Source: an uncultured Winogradskyella sp. (lineage in GTDB: Bacteria > Bacteroidota > Bacteroidia > Flavobacteriales > Flavobacteriaceae). Taken from it: a DNA stretch of 64,000 bases. The notes below the pieces were generated by a model, which was not told the origin of the DNA, made no database searches, and saw only the letters and a list, made by a program, of their open reading frames with translations. Positions 26,221 to 34,273 of the stretch are shown one piece after another. Each line of letters begins with the position of its first letter. Positions within the stretch are counted from its first letter, which is position 1. The stretch spans positions 372,001 through 436,000 of the forward strand of contig NZ_CANMIW010000002.1 of the NCBI RefSeq assembly GCF_947498005.1. Direction: 5' to 3'. The translations under genes and the position numbers were made by a program.

Positions 26221-26228
26221 TATATTTG
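26221..26228 (+). promoter_or_regulatory. -7 promoter element of the tRNA-Arg gene
   Basis: TATATTTG fits TAnnTTTG and lies 14 bases before the first tRNA base. A TTTG at 26196-26199 could be the -33 box. Confidence 0.6.
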
Positions 26229-26242
26229 CACCCACTAAAAAA

Positions 26243-26316
26243 GGCCTCGTGGCGCAACTGAATAGCGCACTTGATTACGGCTCAAGAGGTTACAGGTTTG
26301 AATCCTGTCGAGGTCA
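26243..26316 (+). tRNA. tRNA-Arg (anticodon ACG)
   Basis: A full cloverleaf can be drawn. The acceptor stem is GGCCTCG/CGAGGTC with one G-U pair. The D arm is GCGC...GCGC. The anticodon stem is CTTGA/TCAAG around loop TTACGGC, giving anticodon ACG. The T arm is ACAGG-TTTGAAT-CCTGT. The discriminator is A. No CCA is encoded. Confidence 0.95.
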
Positions 26317-26325
26317 CAAGAATAT

Positions 26326-26361
26326 AAAGTTCATTTCTTAATTGAAATGGACTTTTTTTTT
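26326..26361 (+). terminator. Intrinsic terminator after tRNA-Arg
   Basis: AAAGTTCATTTC pairs with GAAATGGACTTT (one G-U) around a 6-base loop, followed by a run of Ts. Confidence 0.85.
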
Positions 26362-26435
26362 GGATTTTTTAAAAGCAGTCTCGCTTTTTAACAATAGGGA
26401 ATACTGTGCTTTTATTTAAAATGCGTTGATATATC

Positions 26436-26588
26436 TTAGTCTAATGCGTTTTTGGTAATATAAACACGCCAGCCTATAATAGCTAGTTGTAGCTTAGAGG
26501 CTTTGCTTAAATCTAATTGTTTTTTAGAGTAAGAAGGTAATATGGCTTTATTAAGTTGAGCTAAGATTTTAAAGATTTTGTTTTTCAT
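26436..26588 (-). CDS. Conserved-looking 50-residue basic protein
   Basis: Short ORF from ATG at 26588 to TAA at 26436: 50 residues starting MKNKIFKILAQLNKAILPSY and ending WRVYITKNALD. It is amphipathic and basic, with a central LDLSKASKLQLAIIGWR segment. I recall very similar flavobacterial proteins, some auto-labelled 'SsrA-binding protein'; I see no SmpB fold, so that name should not be used. Codon usage looks like coding sequence. Function is unknown. No clear -7 box was found in front of it. Confidence 0.7.
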   Translation of the reverse strand: MKNKIFKILAQLNKAILPSYSKKQLDLSKASKLQLAIIGWRVYITKNALD

Positions 26589-27154
26589 TATATATTGAAT
26601 AGTAAATCTTTAACAAAAATAGTAAAACTTATTCTAGAACTAAGCTTCACATTTTTATGATTGGTGATTAGTTGGTTACTAATTTAAAATATTGAAATTA
26701 TTATTTCAATAATTAATTTTGCTAGAGTCATCATAGTTTTTTGGTTTTAGTGGTTAATAAAATACGTTGTTTGCTTGATTGAGTTTTCAATATATAACCA
26801 CAACATATTGTCTTCCAAATAATTTTAATGAAATCGACGAAATTGAATTCTAAATTATAACTATATTAATCATAGTTGTTATAATATTTTGTGACTTGTC
26901 TGTATGTAAGTATTGAAAATGAACTAAAATTCTATTTTTAGTATTAATTTGATACTTTTGTAGGGCTTTTTTCAATGGGTTTTGCGAAACCTAGAGGTAT
27001 TTGGTCATAAAATGGCTCTATTTTGAGGTTTTCATCTTTTTACAAAACTATTTTTATGACAAAACTCATATTTTATTTCATTGGTTTTTAGTATTTAATT
27101 TAGTCATAACATATACCTATATTATTCGGTTATCTTTGTATAAAAAAATATAGC
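26589..27154. other. 566-base AT-rich intergenic stretch
   Basis: No supported gene. It holds a possible -7 box TACTTTTG at 26953-26960 with no convincing ORF behind it (the next ATG frames are 4 and 11 codons) and the promoter of the endonuclease at 27131. A small RNA from 26967 onward is possible, but I see no terminator hairpin to support it. Confidence 0.5.
27131..27138 (+). promoter_or_regulatory. -7 promoter element of the secreted endonuclease
   Basis: TATCTTTG fits TAnnTTTG and lies 16 bases before the ATG at 27155. Confidence 0.6.
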
Positions 27155-29113
27155 ATGAAAAAAATTACATTGATTGTATTCTTACTAATATCCGGAATTA
27201 GTTGGTCTCAAGTTTTATTGATAAATGAATTAGATGCAGATTCACCGAGTACAGATACCGCGGAATTTATTGAATTAAAATCTGAAACGCCTAATTTCTC
27301 AACAGACGGTTATATTCTTGTTTTTTTTAATGGTTCTAGTAGTGGAGGAGATAAAAGTTATATGGTTATTGATCTTAATGGCTACTCAACTGATATTAAC
27401 GGATTACTAGTGGTTGGTAGTGAAGGTGTAGCTCCATTTCCTCAATTAATTATTTCACAAAATATAATACAGAATGGTGCAGATGCTGTTGGAATATACC
27501 AAGCTACAGTAGAGGATTTTCCAGAAGGTACTTTAGCAAATCAAACGAATTTAATCGATGCTCTCGTTTATGATACAAATGATGCTGATGATACAGGCCT
27601 AATGACTTTATTAGGACAAACTGAGCAACATAACGATAACGGAACAAATGCTAATCCAAAATCAATACAAAGATATGTTGATGCTATGGACAATGTTACA
27701 TTTGCTGCTGCTACACCAACTCCTCGTAGAGAAAATGATGGTTCTGGCACAGCTGTAAATCCAATAACTATTTCTGTTGCACAGGCACAGTATGGTGAAG
27801 ATGACATGTTTGATATCACATTTACAATAGAAACGGCTCCAGATTCAGATTTAAACTTCAATATTAATTTAGATAATTATGGTTTTAATACATCAGACTT
27901 TACAGGTAATACAAACTTAATCATACCAAGTGGCCAGAATTCAGTAACCACATCAATTACTTTAGTAGATGATTCTTTAGATGAAGGTGACGAGGTTGTG
28001 CAAATTAAGTTTGTGGATTTGGTAGAGCCAATTATAGCTTATAATAACTATGTTGAGGTTAGGATTGTAGATAATGATTTTACAATAGCTCCATTTGGAA
28101 CACCATTAAATCCTACAACAGGAATTGTAGAAAGTACGCAACCAGATGGCTACTACGATAGCACAGATGGTTTGGCTGATCTAGCTTTAAGACAAGCATT
28201 GCAAGATATCATTGCAGATCCATCAATAGTAAGAGCACAAACTTATGCAGATGTATTAGCTATATTAAATGAAGCAGATCAAAATCCAGCGAATAGTAAC
28301 CAAGTTTGGCTACTTTATACTGAACAAGGAAGAGCTAAGTTAGATGTACAAACGGGATCTGATAATACAGACAAATGGAATAGAGAACATACCTTCCCAA
28401 GATCCTTAGGAGGGTTTTTTGATATAGAGGAAGATGAAGTTGCAGATGGGATCGATATATATTGGACAACCAAAGTAGATTCTTTGCGTCATGGCAATTC
28501 TGATGCGCATGCACTAAGAGCGGCAGATGCTGCAGAAAATAGTACAAGAAATAATCAGCATTATGGTGAGTATAATGGACCAACTGGTACTTTGGGTAGT
28601 TTTAAAGGCGATGTAGCACGTAGCGTGTTATATATGGAAATTAGATATATTGGTTTGTCTGTAGAAAATGGTTTTCCGAGTACAACAGGGCAACTTGGCG
28701 ATTTAGCTACGCTTTTAGATTGGCATAGAAATGATCCGCCAGATGATTTTGAAATGAATAGAAATAACATCGTATATAGTTGGCAGAAGAATAGAAATCC
28801 ATTTATAGATCAGCCGTTAATGGTAGAATATATTTGGGGAGATAATGTTGGAGATACTTGGATGCAATCTTTAAATGTTGAAACCAATGAGACTTTAGAG
28901 GTTTCAATTTATCCAAATCCTTCAACAGGAAGAATCTATCTTTCAGGATTAACCAATAAGGCAGATGTTGAAGTCTTTTCGGTAGAAGGTAAACTCTTAA
29001 AACAATTTACAGCAGTAGAAGACTATATTGACTTAGATCTATCTAGTGGTTTATATATGATGAAACTACTAAATAATAACCGTTCGGTAATTAAAAAAAT
29101 AATACTTAAATAA
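27155..29113 (+). CDS. Secreted endonuclease I with lamin-tail and Calx-beta domains, T9SS cargo
   Basis: 652 residues. The signal peptide (1-18) is followed by a lamin-tail-like domain (about 20-180, VLLINELDADSPSTDTAEFIEL), a Calx-beta domain (about 200-310, with DDSLDEGDE) and an endonuclease I (EndA/NucM) domain (about 335-570). The last has the metal-finger motif KWNREHTFPRS and a downstream DIYW...RHGNSDAHAL. A C-terminal type IX secretion sorting domain follows (about 580-652; SIYPNPSTGRIYLSG ... IKKIILK). It should be an extracellular, non-specific nuclease, perhaps for phosphate or nucleotide scavenging. Confidence 0.92.
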   Translation: MKKITLIVFLLISGISWSQVLLINELDADSPSTDTAEFIELKSETPNFSTDGYILVFFNGSSSGGDKSYMVIDLNGYSTDINGLLVVGSEGVAPFPQLIISQNIIQNGADAVGIYQATVEDFPEGTLANQTNLIDALVYDTNDADDTGLMTLLGQTEQHNDNGTNANPKSIQRYVDAMDNVTFAAATPTPRRENDGSGTAVNPITISVAQAQYGEDDMFDITFTIETAPDSDLNFNINLDNYGFNTSDFTGNTNLIIPSGQNSVTTSITLVDDSLDEGDEVVQIKFVDLVEPIIAYNNYVEVRIVDNDFTIAPFGTPLNPTTGIVESTQPDGYYDSTDGLADLALRQALQDIIADPSIVRAQTYADVLAILNEADQNPANSNQVWLLYTEQGRAKLDVQTGSDNTDKWNREHTFPRSLGGFFDIEEDEVADGIDIYWTTKVDSLRHGNSDAHALRAADAAENSTRNNQHYGEYNGPTGTLGSFKGDVARSVLYMEIRYIGLSVENGFPSTTGQLGDLATLLDWHRNDPPDDFEMNRNNIVYSWQKNRNPFIDQPLMVEYIWGDNVGDTWMQSLNVETNETLEVSIYPNPSTGRIYLSGLTNKADVEVFSVEGKLLKQFTAVEDYIDLDLSSGLYMMKLLNNNRSVIKKIILK

Positions 29114-29137
29114 AGGGGTATAATCCTTATGAAAGTT

Positions 29138-29173
29138 AAAAAGCCAAGCTAAATTATTCTAGCTTGGCTTTTT
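29138..29173. terminator. Bidirectional terminator between the endonuclease and the M56 gene
   Basis: AAAAAGCCAAGCTA / TAGCTTGGCTTTTT, a 14-bp perfect stem with an 8-base loop, between convergent genes. Confidence 0.92.
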
Positions 29174-29190
29174 TAGAAAAACTATCTGGA

Positions 29191-31533
29191 TTATTCTATG
29201 GATCTTGCTATCAATGTCTCTTCAGATATGCCAAATTCTATATTAGGAATTCCGCTATTAGATTTCCAGTTACCACTAGATTTTGAACCATTATTGTTTG
29301 AAATACTGATTTTTAAACTAGTAATTTCGTTTAATTTATTGCGTCTTATTTTTGAATACTTTACAATGATGCCTTTCTTTGAGAGTTCCATTTTATAACT
29401 TTCTAAACTATCATCGGTTGAATTTTTTGAAATATAAAACAAAGTACCATTATTTGCATCGTTTTCATTATCAGTATAGGTAATATGTTTTCTTTCACTA
29501 TCTGAAGACCAGGAATTGTTATCCTTTAAACTAATAACGATAACGCCATTTTTGCCTTTTTCTCCGTAAGTTTTTATAGCTTTTTCATCCTTTAAAACAA
29601 TGATGCCCTCAATGTCGTCAGGGTTTAGTTTTTTTAGTGAATCTGAGTGTACTTCTTTGCCGTCAACAATAATAAGCGGTTTAGGATTTTGGCTATTAGA
29701 GAGCCTAATATTGTCAATTTTATTTTGTTCCGTTTGTAAATTCTTATTTTCTTCTTTTGTTATTTGTGTTGTATTAGAGTTTACGTCTTCATAATAAATT
29801 TGAGATGGCTTCTCTAAACTACGATTTACTCGCAATGTATCTATGGTAATAGTTATAGTGTCTTTAGACTTTGCTTTGCCCATTGAAGTTTGTAGTCTAT
29901 TGCCAGTTGTGTTTTCGTCATGATTTTGAAATGTGCTTACCTTAAAATTACCATCGTCATTCATTTCAAAATAGAAAGGATCAATACCATTTTGGTCCTT
30001 TTCCTTGTAGATTGTTGATCCGTATTCTGTAATAAATTCAATAGCGATATTTGCGATCTCGTTATCGTTATTTCGTTTTATTTTATTGATAAACATTGTA
30101 ACGTTATGCAATTTTAAAAACTTAGCCATTTTATCTAAACTTTCACTATTCATGTCTTTAGTGAATTTCACTTTTATAGATTCTGAAATAACTTGAGATC
30201 CTGACTTCTCTTTTTTTGTATTATTCTGAATCTTATTTTTAGTGTTATGTAAATTAGAATTTTTCAATTCATTTTCATTGTAAATTCCAGCTTTTAGAAT
30301 TGCTTGATGTGCTCGTTTGGTTAGTTGATCTAAAATTGTGTTATCATATATTTTATGATCTTCATCAAAGTGAATAGTGGCACCATTTATTCTTCCAACA
30401 TAACCGCCACCATAACCAGAGAATTCTTTATAGATAATGAAAGCATCTATTGTATTTTTAGAATTACCTCCACCATATTTATGATTGTTTAGTTCTAAAA
30501 AGATATCGATTAATTCATTATTAGTGTTACGTTTTATTTGACTAAAAACTAAAGTGCCACCTTTTTGTTCTATAGAATTAGACATGCTTTTTAATTCTTT
30601 ATCTGTTGTGGTTTTTGTGACTACAAACTCTATAGTGGAGTCTTTTACACTAACAGAAGTTACGTTGTCTACATAGATATTTTTAGTATTCATACTTAAT
30701 AACATTGCCCCTAAAAGTGGTATCATTAATAAATACTTTAATTGATTCTTCTTTTTTGATCTTGATTTGTTTAACATAAGAATTCGTTTTTTGATTGATG
30801 AGTTAAAAAAGTTGTTTGTAATTGACATGTTGTGATTTGCAACACTTGTTTTTAATAATAAATGTTGGTATTCTTTTTTGTCAGTAGAGTTTTTAAGAGT
30901 AGTTAAATCTGCAATGTACTCTAAGTTTTGTTGAATCTCTTTTCGGTAAAGCCAAATTAAAGGGTTAAACCAGAAAACAACGCAAGCGAGTTGTGTGAAT
31001 AATATATCGATGGAATGGAGCTGCTTTGCGTGTGTTTTTTCATGAGTTAGTATTATCTCTAACTCATCAGCGCTATAGTTTTTTGGATTATAAACGATCC
31101 ATTTAAAAAATGAAAATGGAGTAACCTTACTATTTATAATAACATACGTAAATTGTTGATCTTTCTGTTTAGGGTTTTTTAATAACAATACAATTAAAGA
31201 TCCAAACTGAAATAAAAATTGGCTAAAAAAAATAGACAATCCAATATAATATAGAATTGAAAATAGGTTTAGCCAATTAAAAGATTGTTCCGTTGTTGTG
31301 TAGGTTTCATTAGTATTGACTAATGAATTTGGTGTAAATGTTGTTTCTGTAATTGGTATAGATTCAATTACTATATAATTTGGTATCACAATTAATGGGA
31401 AAATCAGTGCTATTATTAATCCTAATAAAAGAAAAGATCTATTATGTTGGAAAAATGTTTCTTTCTTTAAAAGAAAGAAAAAACAAAAGTAAAATATGGC
31501 GATTACGGCAGAAGCTTTTAATAAATATTCCAT
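29191..31533 (-). CDS. BlaR1-like M56 metallopeptidase with TonB-plug-like segment and repeated sensor module
   Basis: 780 residues from the Met at 31533, one base after the blaI stop; an upstream in-frame ATG at 31551 lies within blaI. There are four membrane helices, with a cytoplasmic zinc site HEKTH (about 163) and a downstream Glu in NLEYIADL. After the last helix (about 275) the periplasmic part contains a module found three times (see findings). A TonB-receptor-plug-like stretch (PLIIVDGKEV...KNGVIVISLKD) lies between modules 2 and 3. It presumably senses an envelope signal and cleaves BlaI. The ligand is unknown; no beta-lactamase is nearby. Confidence 0.87.
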   Translation of the reverse strand: MEYLLKASAVIAIFYFCFFFLLKKETFFQHNRSFLLLGLIIALIFPLIVIPNYIVIESIPITETTFTPNSLVNTNETYTTTEQSFNWLNLFSILYYIGLSIFFSQFLFQFGSLIVLLLKNPKQKDQQFTYVIINSKVTPFSFFKWIVYNPKNYSADELEIILTHEKTHAKQLHSIDILFTQLACVVFWFNPLIWLYRKEIQQNLEYIADLTTLKNSTDKKEYQHLLLKTSVANHNMSITNNFFNSSIKKRILMLNKSRSKKKNQLKYLLMIPLLGAMLLSMNTKNIYVDNVTSVSVKDSTIEFVVTKTTTDKELKSMSNSIEQKGGTLVFSQIKRNTNNELIDIFLELNNHKYGGGNSKNTIDAFIIYKEFSGYGGGYVGRINGATIHFDEDHKIYDNTILDQLTKRAHQAILKAGIYNENELKNSNLHNTKNKIQNNTKKEKSGSQVISESIKVKFTKDMNSESLDKMAKFLKLHNVTMFINKIKRNNDNEIANIAIEFITEYGSTIYKEKDQNGIDPFYFEMNDDGNFKVSTFQNHDENTTGNRLQTSMGKAKSKDTITITIDTLRVNRSLEKPSQIYYEDVNSNTTQITKEENKNLQTEQNKIDNIRLSNSQNPKPLIIVDGKEVHSDSLKKLNPDDIEGIIVLKDEKAIKTYGEKGKNGVIVISLKDNNSWSSDSERKHITYTDNENDANNGTLFYISKNSTDDSLESYKMELSKKGIIVKYSKIRRNKLNEITSLKISISNNNGSKSSGNWKSNSGIPNIEFGISEETLIARSIE

Positions 31534-31534
31534 A

Positions 31535-31894
31535 TTATTTTTTGTTTTCAATTAAACTAATAATTTCTTTAAGCTCATCAACACTTATTTTTTCTTCTTT
31601 GGCGAAAAAAGAAACTACATTTTTGTAGGAATTATTGAAGTAGTTTTCAATAGCCGTATTCATAAATTTTGTTTTGTAGTCTTCTTTGGAGACAATTGGA
31701 AAATATTGATGGGTTTTACCATAGGCATTATAGCTTACGTAACCTTTCTCCTCTAAATTTCTAATTATTGTGGAGAGTGTATTATAGTGAGGTTTGTCAT
31801 CGTTAATTTCTGATAAAACATCTTTTACGAATGCTTTTTCAAGCCTCCATAAAATGTGCATTATTTCTTCCTCTTTGTTTGTAAGCTTCTGCAT
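31535..31894 (-). CDS. BlaI/MecI-family repressor
   Basis: 119 residues. The winged-helix DNA-binding domain (1-75; LTNKEEEIMHILWRLEKAFVKDVL, then NTLSTIIRNLEEKGYV) is followed by a helical dimerisation region with a cleavable linker. It is the first gene of the pair with the M56 peptidase (TAAtATG junction) and very likely represses its own promoter at the twin operators just upstream. Confidence 0.92.
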   Translation of the reverse strand: MQKLTNKEEEIMHILWRLEKAFVKDVLSEINDDKPHYNTLSTIIRNLEEKGYVSYNAYGKTHQYFPIVSKEDYKTKFMNTAIENYFNNSYKNVVSFFAKEEKISVDELKEIISLIENKK

Positions 31895-31922
31895 GATTAA
31901 TTTATATAGATTAACTTTAAAT

Positions 31923-31967
31923 CAAATATATAACTATTTTTATAGTTATAAAACTACTTTAATAGTT
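31923..31967 (-). promoter_or_regulatory. blaI promoter with two AACTA-N6-TAGTT operators
   Basis: The minus-strand -7 box TATATTTG is at 31923-31930. Two palindromes, each AACTA-N6-TAGTT, occupy 31932-31947 and 31952-31967. Their centres are 20 bp apart, about two helical turns. They cover the -33 region, where a repressor would block polymerase. Confidence 0.75.
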
Positions 31968-32060
31968 ATTTAACGAAAAATCTAGTTTTGGATATCTGTA
32001 AAAAGTAAATAGTATCTTCGCAGCTTTAATAAATTAAGGTATTAAAAAGTAGAATAGAGA

Positions 32061-33011
32061 ATGAGTGTATTTTATGTTATTGCTGGTTTAGCACTATTGG
32101 TTGTTGGTGGAGATTTTTTAGTTAGAGCGTCCGTAGGATTGAGTTTTAAACTTAAATTATCCAAATTGGTAATAGGTATGACTGTGGTTTCTTTTGCAAC
32201 TTCAGCACCAGAATTATTAGTGAGTTTACAAGCGGCTTTAGATGGCGTTTCAGATATTTCGCTAGGCAACGTCATAGGATCTAACATTGCAAATATTGGT
32301 TTAGTTTTAGGAATCACAGCCATCATTGCGCCTTTGGCAGTAGACAGAGAGTTTTATAAATTAAATTGGCCAATGATGATGTTGTCTTCTTTTGCATTAT
32401 ACTATTTTTTATGGAATGATAATATTTTAACTGCTACAGAAGGTGCAATTATTTTTATTGCATTAATCGTATTTCTAGTAGTATTAATTAGAAGCTCAAG
32501 AAAAAAGACAAAAGCCAATATGGAGGACGTAGATGATGCGCTTTCAACGGTTTCTAACTTTAAAATTACAATGTGGCTGCTAATAGGAGCGGCTGGCTTG
32601 TATTTTGGTTCAGAATGGCTAGTAAGAGGAGCAAAACAGTTAGCAGAAGATGTAGGTGTTAGTGATTACGCTATTTCTGTAACAGTAATTGCAATTGGTA
32701 CTAGCGTACCAGAATTAGCGGCTTCTGTTATTGCTGCATTAAAGAAAGAGAAAGCGCTGTCATTAGGAAACTTAATTGGGTCTAATATCTTTAATATTGC
32801 ATCGGTTTTAGGGCTTACTGCTATTATTAAGCCAATTGTTGTAAATCCCGCAACACCTCAGATTTTATCAACTAATATATGGTGGATGATCGCTTTTGCT
32901 GCCATTTTAATTCCATTGATAATGATTCCTAAGCGTTTTGAAATAGGAAGACTAAAAGGAATGCTGTTATTTGGGGCTTATTTAATCTTCATATATATAT
33001 CTTTAAAATAA
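32061..33011 (+). CDS. Calcium/sodium antiporter of the CaCA family (YrbG type)
   Basis: 316 residues with about ten membrane helices in two inverted halves. The halves carry the alpha-repeat motifs GNVIGSNIANIGLVLG (about 74) and GNLIGSNIFNIASVLG (about 240), preceded by SFATSAPELLVSL and AIGTSVPELAASV. It exchanges Ca2+ for Na+ (or H+) across the inner membrane. A TATCTTCG sequence at 32013-32020 may be a variant -7 box. Confidence 0.93.
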   Translation: MSVFYVIAGLALLVVGGDFLVRASVGLSFKLKLSKLVIGMTVVSFATSAPELLVSLQAALDGVSDISLGNVIGSNIANIGLVLGITAIIAPLAVDREFYKLNWPMMMLSSFALYYFLWNDNILTATEGAIIFIALIVFLVVLIRSSRKKTKANMEDVDDALSTVSNFKITMWLLIGAAGLYFGSEWLVRGAKQLAEDVGVSDYAISVTVIAIGTSVPELAASVIAALKKEKALSLGNLIGSNIFNIASVLGLTAIIKPIVVNPATPQILSTNIWWMIAFAAILIPLIMIPKRFEIGRLKGMLLFGAYLIFIYISLK

Positions 33012-33023
33012 GGGAAATAAAAA

Positions 33024-33046
33024 AGGCTTGTAGAAACTACAAGCCT
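33024..33046 (-). terminator. Intrinsic terminator of the type II glutamine synthetase gene
   Basis: AGGCTTGTAG / CTACAAGCCT, a 10-bp perfect stem with a 3-base loop. The run of As on its left becomes Ts on the minus strand, so it mainly serves the minus-strand gene. Confidence 0.82.
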
Positions 33047-33069
33047 AAGTATATAATTATTAGTGCTAA

Positions 33070-34095
33070 TTAAGAAATATTAGCGCTTTTTACAGTCTTA
33101 ATAATTCTTCCTGCAATTTTGTATGGATCACCATTAGAAGCTGGTCTTCTATCTTCTAACCAACCTTTCCAGCCTTTTTCAACTGCAATAATTGGAATAC
33201 GGATTGAAGCACCTCTATCAGAAACTCCCCAAGAAAAGTCATTAATTGAAGCTGTTTCATGATCACCTGTTAAACGTTGGTCGTTAAACTCACCGTAAAC
33301 AGCAATGTGTTCTTTTACTACTGGACGGAACGCTTCACATATTTTTCCATAAGTTTCTTCAGAACCACAAGTTCTTAAAACTTCGTTAGAGAAATTAGCA
33401 TGCATACCAGAACCATTCCAATCCATATCTTTACCTAACGGTTTTGGATGATAATCAATATAATAACCATACTGCTCAGTTAAACGGTCAAGTAAATATC
33501 TTGCGATCCAGATTTCGTCTCCAGCTTTCTTTGCACCTTTAGCAAATAATTGGAATTCCCATTGTCCTGATGCTACTTCTTGGTTAATACCTTCAAAGTT
33601 TAAACCAGCATCGATACATAAATCTGCATGTTTTTCAACTAATAATCTTCCGTGTGTGTTTTTTCCGCCAACAGAACAGTAATACATTCCTTGAGGTGCA
33701 GGATATCCACCAATTGGGAACCCTAAAGGTAATTGAGTTTTAGTATCCATAATAAAATACTCTTGCTCAAACCCAAACCAAAAATCATTATCATCATCAT
33801 CAATAGTAGCTCTACCATTAGAAACATGTGGTGTGCCATCTGCATTTAAAACCTCAGTCATTACTAAATAACCGTTAATCCTTGCAGGATCTGGGTAAAT
33901 TGCAACTGGTTTTAGTAAACAGTCAGAAGAACCTCCTGAAGCTTGTTTAGTTGATGATCCATCAAAAGACCACATCCCTAATTCTTCAACAGTTCCTTTA
34001 AAGTCTTCATGTTCTTCTACTTTGGTTTTACTTCTCATATTTTGAGTTGGGAAGTAACCATCAAGCCAAATGTATTCTAATTTAATTTTTGCCAT
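33070..34095 (-). CDS. Glutamine synthetase, type II (eukaryote-like)
   Basis: Makes glutamine from glutamate, ammonia and ATP. At 341 residues it is much shorter than GSI and matches GSII. The N-terminal beta-Grasp part has EYIWLDGYFPTQNMRSKTK and MWSFDGSST. The catalytic part has FGFEQEYFIMD (metal Glu pair), GINQEVASGQWEFQ, NGSGMHANFSNE and NDFSWGVSDRGASIRIP. GSII is regularly found in Bacteroidota. It is transcribed divergently from the GSIII gene; the 178 bases between them should hold shared nitrogen control. Confidence 0.94.
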   Translation of the reverse strand: MAKIKLEYIWLDGYFPTQNMRSKTKVEEHEDFKGTVEELGMWSFDGSSTKQASGGSSDCLLKPVAIYPDPARINGYLVMTEVLNADGTPHVSNGRATIDDDDNDFWFGFEQEYFIMDTKTQLPLGFPIGGYPAPQGMYYCSVGGKNTHGRLLVEKHADLCIDAGLNFEGINQEVASGQWEFQLFAKGAKKAGDEIWIARYLLDRLTEQYGYYIDYHPKPLGKDMDWNGSGMHANFSNEVLRTCGSEETYGKICEAFRPVVKEHIAVYGEFNDQRLTGDHETASINDFSWGVSDRGASIRIPIIAVEKGWKGWLEDRRPASNGDPYKIAGRIIKTVKSANIS

Positions 34096-34247
34096 AATGA
34101 AATTTTGTTTATATAATATATAGTTACAAATATTGTTATTTTTTTTCTGTACTCAAAAAATTCAGGGGCTTTTCAATGAAATGTTATCAATTATTGTTAA
34201 CAAGCCATATTTTTATATGGGTCGCTGAAATAAATTTAATTATTTAG

Positions 34248-34255
34248 TATTTTTG
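34248..34255 (+). promoter_or_regulatory. -7 promoter element of the GSIII gene
   Basis: TATTTTTG fits TAnnTTTG. A TTG at 34253 that could extend the gene lies inside this box, so the ATG at 34274 is the start. Confidence 0.6.
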
Positions 34256-34273
34256 CCCCCTAATTTTATCAAT

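Noticed and set aside
26953-27120. Small RNA starting after the TACTTTTG box
   Set aside because: No terminator, conserved structure or ORF could be identified, so it is only mentioned in the intergenic entry.
34253-34273. Longer N-terminus of GSIII from a TTG start
   Set aside because: The TTG lies inside the TAnnTTTG promoter box; the ATG at 34274 matches the usual protein start.
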